Assembly (NCBI GenBank): GCA_028622995.1
Contig: JAJQJQ010000004.1
Location: 3,162,001-3,226,000 of the forward strand
DNA: 64,000 bases
Reading direction: 5' to 3'
Source of the DNA: Panagrolaimus kolymaensis
Lineage: Eukaryota > Nematoda > Chromadorea > Rhabditida > Panagrolaimidae
The first letter of the stretch is position 1, and each line of letters opens with the position of its first letter. The translations under genes and the position numbers were made by a program. Below, piece after piece: positions 12,605 to 22,759 of the stretch. Under the pieces are notes generated by a model that was not told where the DNA came from, did not search any database, and saw nothing but the letters and a program-made list of their open reading frames with translations.

Positions 12605-14045
12605 TCATCCAATAAGAGGATCAAAATCACGAGCAATAATTTCAGGATCAACTTTAACATGCATAATTTTATTTGTCAATAAAAGTGTTAAAACGATGAT
12701 GGAAGCAACCAAGCCAATGACAGATACGGAAAGAATTGAAATTCCAACGACTGATATTTTCGCTTCTAAAAAATAAAACATTAAGAAAGCATGAAAATTT
12801 TTGGGATAATTAACTAAGTGATAAGATCGTATCAAAAAATAACTTACCTTCTGTTGTTGGATCTTTGAATGGAGCAGGAGTTGGTACACCACCATTTCCT
12901 GAAGCACTAGAATTTCCATTTGAATCACCAGGTGTTGAAGTTTGAGGTCCATTAGTTGCTGATCCAGGTGGAACACCAGTTGTATTTGTTGGATCAGACG
13001 TTGAAGATTCTTCTATTGGAGGAATTGTTATAGGTCCTGGAGCAACCGTAGGCTTTGTTGGATCAGATGTTGATGTTGAAGATCCATCTATTGGAGGCTG
13101 AGGAGGAGATTGATCAGATGTTGATGTTGGAGGCTCTGGTGGTCCTGGAGGAGCAGGCTTTGGTGGTCCCGAAGGAGCAGCTGTTGACGTTGAAGCTTCT
13201 TGAATTGGAGGATTTGGTGGTCCTGAAGGAGCAGCTGTTGATGTTGTCGTGGCAGGCTCTGGTGGTCCTGGAGGAGCAGGCTTTGGTGGTCCTGAAGGAG
13301 CAGCTGTTGACGTTGAAGCTTCTTGAATTGGAGGATTTGGTGATCCTGAAGGAGCAGCTGTTGATGTTGACGTGGCAGGCTCTGGTGGTCCTGGAGGAGC
13401 AGGCTTTGGTGGTCCTGAAGGAGCAGCTGTTGACGTTGAAGCTTCTTGAATTGGAGGATTTGGTGGTCCTGAAGGAGCAGCTGTTGATGTTGACGTGGCA
13501 GGCTCTGGTGGTCCTGGAGGAGCAGGCTTTGGTGGTCCTGAAGGAGCAGCTGTTGATGTTGAAGGTTCTTGAATTGGAGGATTTGGTGGTCCTGAAGGAG
13601 CAGGCTTTGGTGGTCCTGGAGGAGCAGCTGTTGACGTTGAAGCTTGTTGAATTGGAGGATTTGGTGGTCCTGAAGGAGCAGCTGTTGATGTTGACGTTGA
13701 AGCTTCTTGAATTGGAGGATTTGGTGGTCCTGAAGGAGCAGCTGTTGATGTTGACGTTGAAGCTTCTTGAGTTGGTGGCTTTGGTGGTCCTGGAGGAACA
13801 ACTGCTGGAAGAGATGTTGAAGTTGAAAGTTCAGCATTTGCAGAATTCACAATAGAATCATTAGGGATGATTGAACCATAATCACTAAAAAACAAATTGA
13901 ATTTAAATAAAAAGAAAATGGCAAACATTTGATCAGCGACAAGAAATACATCATCATCACAATATCCGGAATGCAGCAAAGACGAGAGAACAACGATCAA
14001 AAATACAAACGACCATAATTTTTTCATTGTTGCTTGTGCAATCAA
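12605..14045 (-). CDS. Mucin-like Pro/Ser/Thr-rich type I membrane protein
   Basis: Two exons (14045-12848 and 12765-12605). The start is either Met at 14045 or, more likely, the one at 14027, which opens a clean signal peptide (MKKLWSFVFLIVVLSS...SGYC). Most of the ectodomain is tandem repeats of AAPSGPPNPPIQEASTST and APSGPPKPAPPGPPEPATSTST, a 41-residue unit likely to be O-glycosylated. After the splice the C terminus has a transmembrane helix (VVGISILSVSVIGLVASIIV) and a 25-residue tail ending DFDPLIG. This suggests a surface or cuticle-lining glycoprotein. Oddly, codons after CDDD contain a 65-nt stretch (about 13884-13948) that looks like an intron (GTATTT...TTTTTTAG); removing it exactly would put a stop in frame, while reading through adds a hydrophobic segment. 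I do not recognise an orthologue. Confidence 0.75.
13125..13790. repeat. 123-bp coding tandem repeat
   Basis: The block GGAGGAGCAGGCTTTGGTGG recurs at about 13147, 13270, 13393 and 13516, an exact 123-bp spacing. Shorter variants of the unit continue to about 13790. Copies differ at only a few bases, so the array was amplified or homogenised recently. The repeat lacks stop codons in several frames, which explains long false open frames on both strands here. It encodes the Pro/Ser/Thr repeats of the mucin-like protein. Confidence 0.9.
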
Positions 14046-14102
14046 CCGACGAGATAGAAGTGAATGCGAAGAAAAGAAATAAAAAACAATGCCATCCGCG
14101 AA

Positions 14103-14110
14103 CTTATATA
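14103..14110 (-). promoter_or_regulatory. TATA box of the mucin-like gene
   Basis: On the minus strand the sequence reads TATATAAG, 58 bp before the first ATG (14045) and 76 bp before the second (14027). The position suits a core promoter, but no start site can be shown from sequence alone. Confidence 0.5.
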
Positions 14111-14359
14111 GAAATTGAAGGCTATGCTAATTATCACAACTTTCCCAAGAACCTTTTCGGAAAATATGCAAATTTTAGGTAAACAAAAAACAAGAACGAA
14201 ATAGCCTTTTGATTTTGATTTTTGTTTTTGTTTCAGTTCTGCATTCGACGACAACTTACTTGGAAATCAATTGAAGTGAAAGAAAACATCATCACCATCA
14301 TCGTCTTTAAATAAAAAATTATTCAAAGTGGTATTGATTCTTCAACTTTTCATCCTACA

Positions 14360-15201
14360 ATGTCATTATTTGTGATACTACTTCAATGTTCATCATGCTA
14401 TCTAATTTGGCCTTCAATGTTCATTTCAATAGGAATTTTATTCTTCTGCGCAAAAAAGAAGGCACCACCTGGACCTGGTACAAAACAACAATCAACAAAG
14501 GTTAGTTAAGATTATTATGGATTGATGATTATTGACGTGTTTTTAATTTTAGGCTTTAAATAAAAATGAAGGTGAAGGTCCAAATTTTGGATCAGGTGTT
14601 GATGCTAAAAAGAATAAATCAAAGTCCAAAGCTGCTGGTGAAGTACATAATGATAAAGCCAAATCCAAATCAAAGCCAATTGATGTTAAAAAGAAATCAA
14701 ATATGGTACCACCCAAATCTAAAGAACAAGCCAAATCTAAAGGACCACCCAAATCTAAAGGACCACCTGTTGATCTTCAAGGCAAAACTGATCCATTTGG
14801 TGATGATGTACGTTTTTTTATTATCTTTATGCTTTTTTATCTTTGGTCGAAATAATTTTAGGACGTAGATTCAGCTAATCCTGAATTGCAAGTTGGCTCA
14901 ACAAAGAAAAAGAAAGTCGGCAAGAAAGGTGGTGAACTTGGTATGCCTAACAAAGATGGCTATGATGATTTGAATCCAAACAAAGGTGCCAATGAAGGTG
15001 AAACTAAGAGTAAAATGAATACCGAAGAAACAAAGTCAAAGATGGTTGACAAAGATGGTGGTTATGATAATATTGATCCTACAAAAAATGGTAAGTATTT
15101 TACCATCAGCAATGTTTTGCATCTGTCATATGGTACATAGTAGTCGTATTTGTGTATTCACTTATTAATCTGATTATTATATTTCAGCCAATCCTGAATA
15201 A
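14360..15201 (+). CDS. Small lysine-rich protein with N-terminal membrane segment
   Basis: Four exons: ATG at 14360, donors after 'QQSTK', after 'DPFGDD' and after 'DPTKN', and a last exon of only five codons (ANPE plus stop at 15199-15201). Residues 1-30 are hydrophobic (MSLFVILLQCSSCYLIWPSM then FISIGILFF) and act as a signal anchor. They are followed by a Lys/Pro/Ser-rich cytoplasmic part (KSKGPPKSKGPP). A short module recurs: FGSGVDAKK, DDVDSANPELQ, DGYDDLNPNKGAN and GGYDNIDPTKNANPE, so Tyr-Asp and Asn-Pro motifs repeat every 30-40 residues. I do not recognise the family. The plus-strand gene lies between the mucin-like gene (divergent) and the lysozyme, both secreted or surface proteins. 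Confidence 0.7.
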
Positions 15202-15542
15202 TTATTGTATTACAAAAGAATAATATTTGTATTAAACACTGTTTGCTTACTTTTATTTGGTAAATTTGATAATAAATAGTATGTTTCTTTGGAAATCTCT
15301 CAATTTGAATTCAATCCTCCATAATAACAAGCTTTTTTATTTAACTTTGGCCATGATGTTTAACACACTGTTGCACTCTTTTTTTCCGGAAGCAAACAAC
15401 ATAAATTCCTTGCTTAATGACTGCATTGCTGATAACTGCGTTTTTAACTTTTGATTTGATCATTTTTTCTTTCAATTAAAGAAGCACCCATAATTACTTT
15501 TTGTCTTGTTGTTTCTTCTTATTTTTTTCCCCAATTGCAATT

Positions 15543-16240
15543 ATGCGTGTTTTGATTTCTGCTCTGTTTTTTGTTCAAGCTCTCCAGCTTTCGACGGCTA
15601 GCCTTGGCTTCGATGGAATTGGAACTTTATCAACTGCAACTTTTACATGTTTAAAAAATGCTGGATATTCATATTTTATTTCTCGTGTTTACCGAAGCGT
15701 TGGTAAAGTTGATACCACAGGAATTCAAAGCATCATAACAGCAAGAAATGGTAAGTTGAATGGAAAAATTTGAGAGTTAATTATCAGCTAATTTTTGTAG
15801 CTGGTTTCACCGATGTTGATGGTTATCTTTTCCCATGTTTATCATCCACATGCCCCTCAGCTGCCACTCAAGTAACTGATACATACAATGCCCTTAAAGC
15901 TCAAGGTGCTACGATTGGTCGAATTTGGTTAGATGTGGAAATCTTTGCATGGCCAACATCCCTAACATCAAACCAACAATTTATCACTGATATGGCCAAT
16001 ACTGCAAAAAATTTAGGTCTTCAAGTAGGAATTTACTCAAATCCCACTAATTGGGAAAAGATTGTTGGTTTATCATGGACAGGAGTCTCTCAATATCCAC
16101 TTTGGTGGGCTCGTTACAATAATAAACAAGATTTGACAACAAATTGGTCTAACTTTGGCGGATGGTCAGCTCCAATGATCCATCAATTTACTGGTGATTC
16201 AAAAGATTGTGGCATTAGTCTTGATAAAAATTGGAAATAA
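15543..16240 (+). CDS. GH25-family lysozyme, secreted
   Basis: Two exons (15543-15750, 15801-16240) coding for about 215 residues. A signal peptide (MRVLISALFFVQALQLSTAS) precedes 'LGFDGIG', the first strand of a GH25 barrel with its Asp. 'GRIWLDVEIFAWP' carries the Asp-x-Glu pair, with the likely catalytic Glu. 'QVGIYSNPTNWEKIVG', 'PLWWARYNN' and 'APMIHQFTGD' are typical of the Entamoeba/nematode type (the lys-1 group of C. elegans). These enzymes cut peptidoglycan and are used in the gut for digestion and defence. Length and end match the family. The nearest gene on the same strand ends 341 bp upstream. Confidence 0.92.
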
Positions 16241-16812
16241 ATCCAAAGAAACTAATCTTTACTAAACAAGCAGCAAGCGTTCACCCAATTTCAAAATTTC
16301 TAGCCTTTTGAATTACTTTTTATTGTTTTCACTATAGCTATTATTATCAATCAAAAAGTAGATTCATCTCGTTTATTGTATCATAAACAGTCATTATTAA
16401 CAAACAAAAACAGCCATCCAGCCTAATAAACACAAGCAAAAAATGTACGATTTTGAAATAGGCATATGTCAACTCCAATAAACGACGAAATTATTCTTTG
16501 AAGTTGTCCTTTAAACAGAAAAATCAAAAAGGATGAATAAAGAAAAAACAATAAGTAATGGAAGCCTTTGAATATTAAACATTTTGCTTATTGCAGATAA
16601 TCTAATCTAAATTCACACTGTTGAAGAAAAGTGATATCACCTTATTGGGTTATTGTACTGCCTCACCAAAACACCTAATTGCTTAAAAAGGTTCGATCAA
16701 ACAAATCAAAAATAGCGAACAAATATTTATTTCCTGCACATTAAAATAAACAAGGAAAAAGAACAAGAACAAAAAAACCAAAACAATTTTATTACAAAGT
16801 TATGGTATGAAA
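16241..16812. other. Intergenic region between convergent genes
   Basis: This stretch holds the 3' ends of the lysozyme (plus) and the Argonaute (minus). AATAAA-like strings occur on both strands. I see no gene or repeat. Confidence 0.6.
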
Positions 16813-19800
16813 TCAAGCATTGAATCGACGATTTCCAAGAGAGCTATCAGAGTAATTAAGCAATGTGCTGAGTTCTACATAGTTGATAATACCTTCTTTG
16901 CGTTTGATCACTTGAGGCATATGTTGTTTGACGCTATTGTAAACTTCAAATCCACGAGCAGCAAGTTCATCAGCATAAAAATGTTAGAATTAGAAAATTG
17001 CAGTTATGAAAAGAAAAAGCTTACTTGATAAATAGGCGTGGGAAGACTAACAGGAGAGCATACAATTTGATGACCATAGCTAAGAGAGTGAAGAAAACCA
17101 AACAAATCTTTCTTTGTTACACCAAGTTCATTGAGGACGACACTAACTTGCACGAATTTGGCTGTTCCTTTGATTGCATTGTGACATTGCATGAAAAATT
17201 CAATACAATCAGGACGAGTGAACTTATCTTCGATAAAAGAGCCAGCTTGAGGATTGGCAAATTCGCCTCTTGAACCTTCAAAGAATCGCTTGTGATGTCC
17301 TTTGGTACAAATAACATAAAGGAATTTAGGCTTATATTCAGGATCAAAATCGCAGAAACCTTGACGAAAAGCAGGAATTTCTTCTTCATAAGCCATTTTG
17401 AATTGTCCTTCGGAAACACCATCACGCAAAATAACAATATGTTCAGGCAAGCTTCGACCATTGGTTTTGAGTTTCACAAGATACTGTTTAACAATAATAC
17501 GTAATTCACCACGATCAACTTTTTCTTGACGAGTAGCTTGGTAAAAGAAGTCACCAATGAATGCAGAAGGATCAGAGCCAACATTAGCAGTAATACCAAC
17601 GACGGATGGATCACGAGTAAAATTGTTATCTTGGCCATCTTCTTTGCGATCTTCATAATTGACACCAACTGGATGAGCGACATCATAGCCAATCACGAGA
17701 ACTTTTCCTGTATTGATATCAAGTTGATCACTAAAAATAAAAAAAGTTTGAGAAGCTAAACAAATATAAGAAAGAACTTACGCAGTATTGAACAAAGGTT
17801 TATAATTGAGTCCACCATTCTTAACATTTATTTTCAGAAGAATGTTTCCAAGGGTTTGCATTTGATGTTTGTTGACGACTTTTCTTGCAACTTCGAGTGT
17901 GACATGTTGAGTAAGAACTTTTGTAATACTTTCGAACAGCTTCAGCATTCCATGAGAGTGTGTATTGTTCTTGCTATCCATAAGAATAACGAGCGAGACT
18001 TCTCTTTTCTTAAACATTTGGAACTTGGCATACCATTGTTGAAAAGTGGCAGAACGGCTATTGAAGAATAATTCTTTGCAATCTTCATCGAATTCAATTC
18101 CACGTTGCATAGCAGCCTTTTCAAATACATCACGGAAGCCTGAGACAGTTTGAGCATCACATTCACCAGCATATAAGATAGCCCAGCGCTTGATTTTACA
18201 GGGCAAATAATATTTGTTCCTTCCAAGATCAAATTTTCCATCATCATTTGGTTGAATAATAACACCATCACCCAAAAGAATGTTAGGTTTCGGTGGACGT
18301 TCAAATTCAAGAACGCTTGCTTTTTCAATAGGTTCAAAAGAAACGTAGACACCAAAAGCTTTGCTGATTTCATTGTTGAAATCCATATTCTCGACTTCAT
18401 CCATAATATTTTGGTAGCGTTCTTGAGGTACGACAGCATTGGCACGATGAACTTGATCTCTTAAGAATGATGGAACCTTGTCGAGACTGACGCGTTGATT
18501 TGGCAAAACAGCAAGTAATTCCATAGGAAATTGTCCTTTATCACCACCGACGTTAACAGCAAAAGTTTCAGGATATTGGAGACGATGATGCTTTCTGAAA
18601 TTATTAAGAGCCATGTACAAAGAATAAAAAGATAATAAAGAAAACTAACCGTGTACGATAAAATTCAGGTAAACTAATAGTTCCACCTTCTTCAAGTTGA
18701 ATGCTGAAAAAAACGAAATGAAAGGTAAGCAAAGTATGATAACAAAACAACATACGTGATTTCATTAAGACGTCTTAAGTCAAAGCCACGGATTCTGAAA
18801 TTTAACAATATAGTTTAATTATCTTTTTGTTTTTGCTGTTATGTTTTGTTAAAACATTGTCGATTTTTGTTATAAATAATATTTTGACGGCGCCATTTTT
18901 AAAGATCGATATTTACGGATATGAAATTAAAAGATTCTTGTTTACGGATCGGGGCTTTAAAGAATGCATTTTTGAGGATAGAATTTTGGGGATACAATTT
19001 TTACTGATTTCATATTTGGGGACAGATGTCTGCTGATAGAATTTTAAAGATTCAAATTTCAAGATTTGAATTTTAATGATTTCATTTTTACGGATTGGAC
19101 ATTAGCGGATATTCATCTAATGTCAATCCTCCGGATAATGAAACTCGAAAAAATTAAACATTATCCTTTGGAATTAATGTTTGATGTAAAAACGGCAAAA
19201 AATGAATTGAAAATGGCTGTCAGACGGCCAAAGAAACATGCATTTTTCGTTCAAAAATTTTTCTCATTCAAAAAATGCATGATTCTTTGGCCGTCTGACA
19301 GCCATTTTCAATTCATTTTTTGCCGTTTTTACATCAAACATTAATTCCAAAGGATAATGTTTAATTTTTTCGAGTTTCATTATCCGGAGGATTGACATTA
19401 GATGAATATCCGCTAATGTCCAATCCGTAAAAATGAAATCATTAAAATTCAAATCTTGAAATTTGAATCTTTAAAATTCTATCAGCAGACATCTGTCCCC
19501 AAATATGAAATCAGTAAAAATTGTATCCCCAAAATTCTATCCTCAAAAATGCATTCTTTAAAGCCCCGATCCGTAAACAAGAATCTTTTAATTTCATATC
19601 CGTAAATATCGATCTTTAAAAATGGCGCCGTCATATTTTTAATAAGACTTACGTTAGAACTCTATGCCTATCATATACAGGATAAACTTTACAGCCATTG
19701 AAGAACTTTGAAGCTTCATCCCAAACATGAGGATTTTGTGAATCATCATTGACGAACTCGTTGACCTTTTCACGAAGATTTCCAACAGAATAAAAAGGAG

Positions 19801-20933
19801 AACGTTTAAAGTCAATGACCAAGGCAGGAGTAATCTTTTTTGGTTCACCTTCACCATTTTCAATTTCAATCATGCGAATACCTTTTGAAGTACCAGTACG
19901 AGTGCAAAGACCTCTTCCGATTTTGTTTTCTTCTAAGCGATATAGTTGACCATTTCCAATGATGTCGTATTCACCGCTAAAATTTTACAGATACAAGCCA
20001 TTTCGTTCATATAAGTCCTTACCTGTTAACAGCACCTTGAGTTAAAATAATTTCGAGAACTTGACGGACGGTTTGGTTTTCTTCAAGAACGATTTCTCCA
20101 GATTCATATTGAGAAACATCAGACAAATCCACAACATCCATTTCAACGTTTGGAGAGATCTTGACTTCGATTTGACCATTACCTTTGAGAAAACTTTGAA
20201 GTTCAGTTGAAAGTTCAACTTTGGATACTGTGTAGGTAAGAGGAGCAAGTTTTTTAGAAGCGAACAATGTATTCTGATTGTCGTAAGCAACTTCGATGTC
20301 GTCATCACCGAAATTTTCAGTTGCTTCCATTACAATAGATAAAACATCATTGCATAATTCTCTCATACGAGTGTCTCTCCTAAAAGACAATATGTTTACA
20401 GAATACCAATGTTAAAAAAATAACAAACTTTTCTTTAGTAAGACAAATAGTTGTAGCATCAGCTTCCAAGTTTACGTAGTTCATTAATACATCCATACGA
20501 TATGCTTTGGAGTTTGGGTTAATTTTGAGAGGTAAGATGGCGGCTTCGCCTAAAACAAATAAAGTAATTAAAGACAGAGAATAAAATTAAACTTACCAAT
20601 AAGAACATGATTTCTAGGTATTGGTGGACGGGAAGCGTTATCTTTTCCACCACGACCACCTCTTTTTAATCCACCTCGGCCACGAAATCCTTCTGTTCCT
20701 CGGCTTTTGTATTCATAGTTGTTACCACGTCCACGATAAGCATCATTTTGTCCATTAGCATCACCACGAGATCGATTTCCATCATCATCACGTGATCTGT
20801 TTCCTCCATCGCGATATCCATTGTAACCACCACGGGAACCACCTCCATGATAACTTGTTGATGGCTAAAACGATTAGGATTAATATTAGGATAAAAAAAA
20901 TCAATAAATACTTACGCTTCCACGATAAGCCAT
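16813..20933 (-). CDS. Argonaute (PAZ-PIWI) with RGG N terminus, CSR-1/WAGO-like
   Basis: Ten exons (20933-20916, 20864-20597, 20549-20429, 20379-20023, 19976-19653, 18794-18756, 18703-18650, 18594-17782, 17730-17025, 16974-16813) total 2862 nt, giving 953 residues. Exon 2 is Gly/Arg rich (GGGSRGGYNG, GFRGRGGLKRGGRGG). A PAZ region follows (FKRSPFYSVGNLREKVNEF). The PIWI domain has 'VIGYDVAHPVG' (first catalytic Asp) and 'ILRDGVSEGQF' (second Asp). At the place of human AGO2 His807 it has Asp (PTPIYQADELAARG), so the set reads D-(E)-D-D, as in some active prokaryotic Argonautes. The C terminus is GNRRFNA, nematode WAGO style. Such proteins bind 22G small RNAs; the RGG tail and Asp suggest the CSR-1 group. 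The last intron (16975-17024) has a good GTAAGC donor but ends AT, and reading through it stops after VSFFFS. A foldback element lies in the intron 18795-19652. Confidence 0.9.
18886..19632. mobile_element. 747-bp near-perfect foldback (TIR) element in an Argonaute intron
   Basis: Left arm 18886-19247 and right arm 19271-19632 are inverted copies of 362 bp with only one mismatch noticed (19236 against 19282); the loop is 23 nt. The ends are GACGGCGCC and GGCGCCGTC. The flanks repeat ATATTTT (18879-18885 and 19633-19639), a candidate 7-bp target duplication, though in AT-rich DNA. The arms hold open frames that mirror each other (starting MNFNDFIFTDWTLAD on both strands), an effect of the palindrome and not a gene. 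No transposase is encoded. Transcribed within the Argonaute pre-mRNA it would fold into a very long hairpin. Confidence 0.88.
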
Positions 20934-21969
20934 GACGATAATAAAGCTGTATTTTGTCTTTGAAAAATTCCAAGACTGAAAAGAGAAAGTGGTTAGATAA
21001 AGTTTATATAATGAAACAAACGATGCAAATTTTTATCACGAGAAATAAGATGGGAACGTGGAGTAGTTAAAGTGACATCAAAATATGCATACAAATCAAC
21101 TAACGAAAAAAATGGATAAAGAAATGAGAGGAATTTGCTCAGCAAATTTGTGTGTGTAAGTAAAAGTGTGGAAATCGAGAATAAATCTTCAAATTTAATG
21201 CTAATGGAACAATTATATTAAGGGAGCACATCTAATGAACAAGTAAAAATGGATCGAATAAAGGGAAAATTAGATTTTTTTTAAAATGGAAGAAAAAATA
21301 TTGCAACCGTTGATCCATCAACTAAATTTTTGAACTTTGAAAAATGAAACAAAAAAAAGTATTCAAAAGTGAAACGAGAGAGCGCTAAAGTGCAACAATC
21401 GTTTCAAAACTTAAAATGCCTTGAATTTTTTGATTGATTCTTTTGTACCTAAATTTTGCAGAATTCAACTTCCCTTCTTTTTACATCGGAACTAATTTAC
21501 ATCAACGCAACAGCAACCATTTGTTAAAAAATGACACAAATTTTCAACGGAATTTAGGCATCTTTAACTCAAATTTATTCCAACCATAAGATTAATTATT
21601 GTACCACATTGTTCCTTAGTATTATTTTTCATTGAATGAATCATGCTTGTAATTTGTTGTTCGAAAATAAAATAATTGTTTTAAATTTTTATTAATTCAA
21701 TTTTTATGATATTTGCTTTTTATTTTTTTTTAATTACAATTTAAAAGAAGAAAGATAAAAGTTGTGTCTGTTTTATTCGAAGCTTTCTTCGCCTTTATTA
21801 AGTTCAAAAGCGGAGATCTCTTCAAAAATTATTTTTGTGAGAACTACTTAGATTTTACGATAGAAAAAATGGGGAAGAAAATGAAATGATGATGATCACC
21901 AAAAATGTACAAACAAATATAAAAAATATAATAAAACACCGAATAAATTTTTTTTATGTCAAATTAAGT
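20934..21969. other. Intergenic region upstream of the Argonaute
   Basis: About 1 kb holding the Argonaute promoter and 5' UTR (minus) and the 3' end of the small Kunitz gene. It is AT-rich. I see no gene, RNA or repeat. Confidence 0.55.
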
Positions 21970-22572
21970 TTATCGTCGGAAACCAACATTTCCACAAGTT
22001 GCCATACAATCTGCCATGGTTTCAAAATTGTTGAGATTCTAAAAACAAATTACTTCTTAGAATACATTTTATAAATCAAGACACTTACTCCTCCACACCC
22101 AGTGTAGACGAAGGACACGCAGTTGCTCTAAAAAATGTATCAAATTTTTAGATAAATATTTATAGCATAGTTCCATAAGCATTTTCTATGCTTTTTACCA
22201 AACTTACCGTCTGTCGATTAAATGCATATCTCGTTTGTTGACCACCGCAAGCGCCGCGATCAATCGAAAGTAAACATAATTGTTCTAAAATTAAAGAAGG
22301 TTTGAATTAATTCAAGACATTCTCAAAGAATATTATCAATTTCATTTTAAAAAAAGGCAACAATCGGAACTAACTCAAACTATTCCCTATAAAAGTTTCA
22401 ACACAAAGTTAAATTTTTTCCCGTTTCTTTATCTTTGAAACGGGAATAACGTATCAAAGTTATAATTTCACCATCTCCTGGGAAATATGAAGAAGTAGTC
22501 ACCAATGCCGAAAAAAAGGATAGCCAAAAAGAAGGATTTCAATGGAGGCAATAGAAAACCGAAATGGAGCAT
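21970..22572 (-). CDS. Single-domain Kunitz (BPTI-type) secreted protein
   Basis: Four exons (22572-22503, 22284-22208, a 39-nt exon near 22090-22129, 22038-21970) give 84 residues. A signal peptide (MLHFGFLLPPLKSFFLAILFFG) is followed by one Kunitz domain with all six cysteines at the classic spacing (C-8-C-15-C-7-C-12-C-3-C): CLLSIDRGAC, then CVSFVYTGC, then CMATC, with FGG-like 'GGNLNNFET'. The P1 residue after the second Cys is Gly, so strong trypsin-type inhibition is not expected. Exon phases agree (1, 0, 0). It could be mistaken for the last domain of the giant Kunitz gene upstream, but that gene ends in its own stop at 22760, 187 bp away. Both lie on the same strand, so they could form an operon. 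Confidence 0.72.
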
Positions 22573-22759
22573 GTTAGTTTGGAATTCATATAATTATTAG
22601 CGACTTACCTCACAAAATTAACAAGAAAAAAGAAAAAAGCAACAAAAAAAGAGAAAAGGAATAATAAAATAAATTAAAGCTTGAAATAAAGGAAAGCATT
22701 TTGATAGACTCGTAAGATAATATAAGTAAGAAAAAAATGGAAAGATGATAGAGATCAAA

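Noticed and set aside
13055..13855. Long open frames (about 266 and 249 codons) on the plus strand and in another minus frame
   Set aside because: They are shadows of the stop-free 123-bp repeat in the mucin-like gene, giving Leu/Glu- or Gln/His-rich nonsense with no signal or domain.
19066..19452. Open frames with the same start (MNFNDFIFTDWTLAD) on both strands
   Set aside because: They mirror each other because they sit in the two arms of the foldback element; no homologue or splice context.
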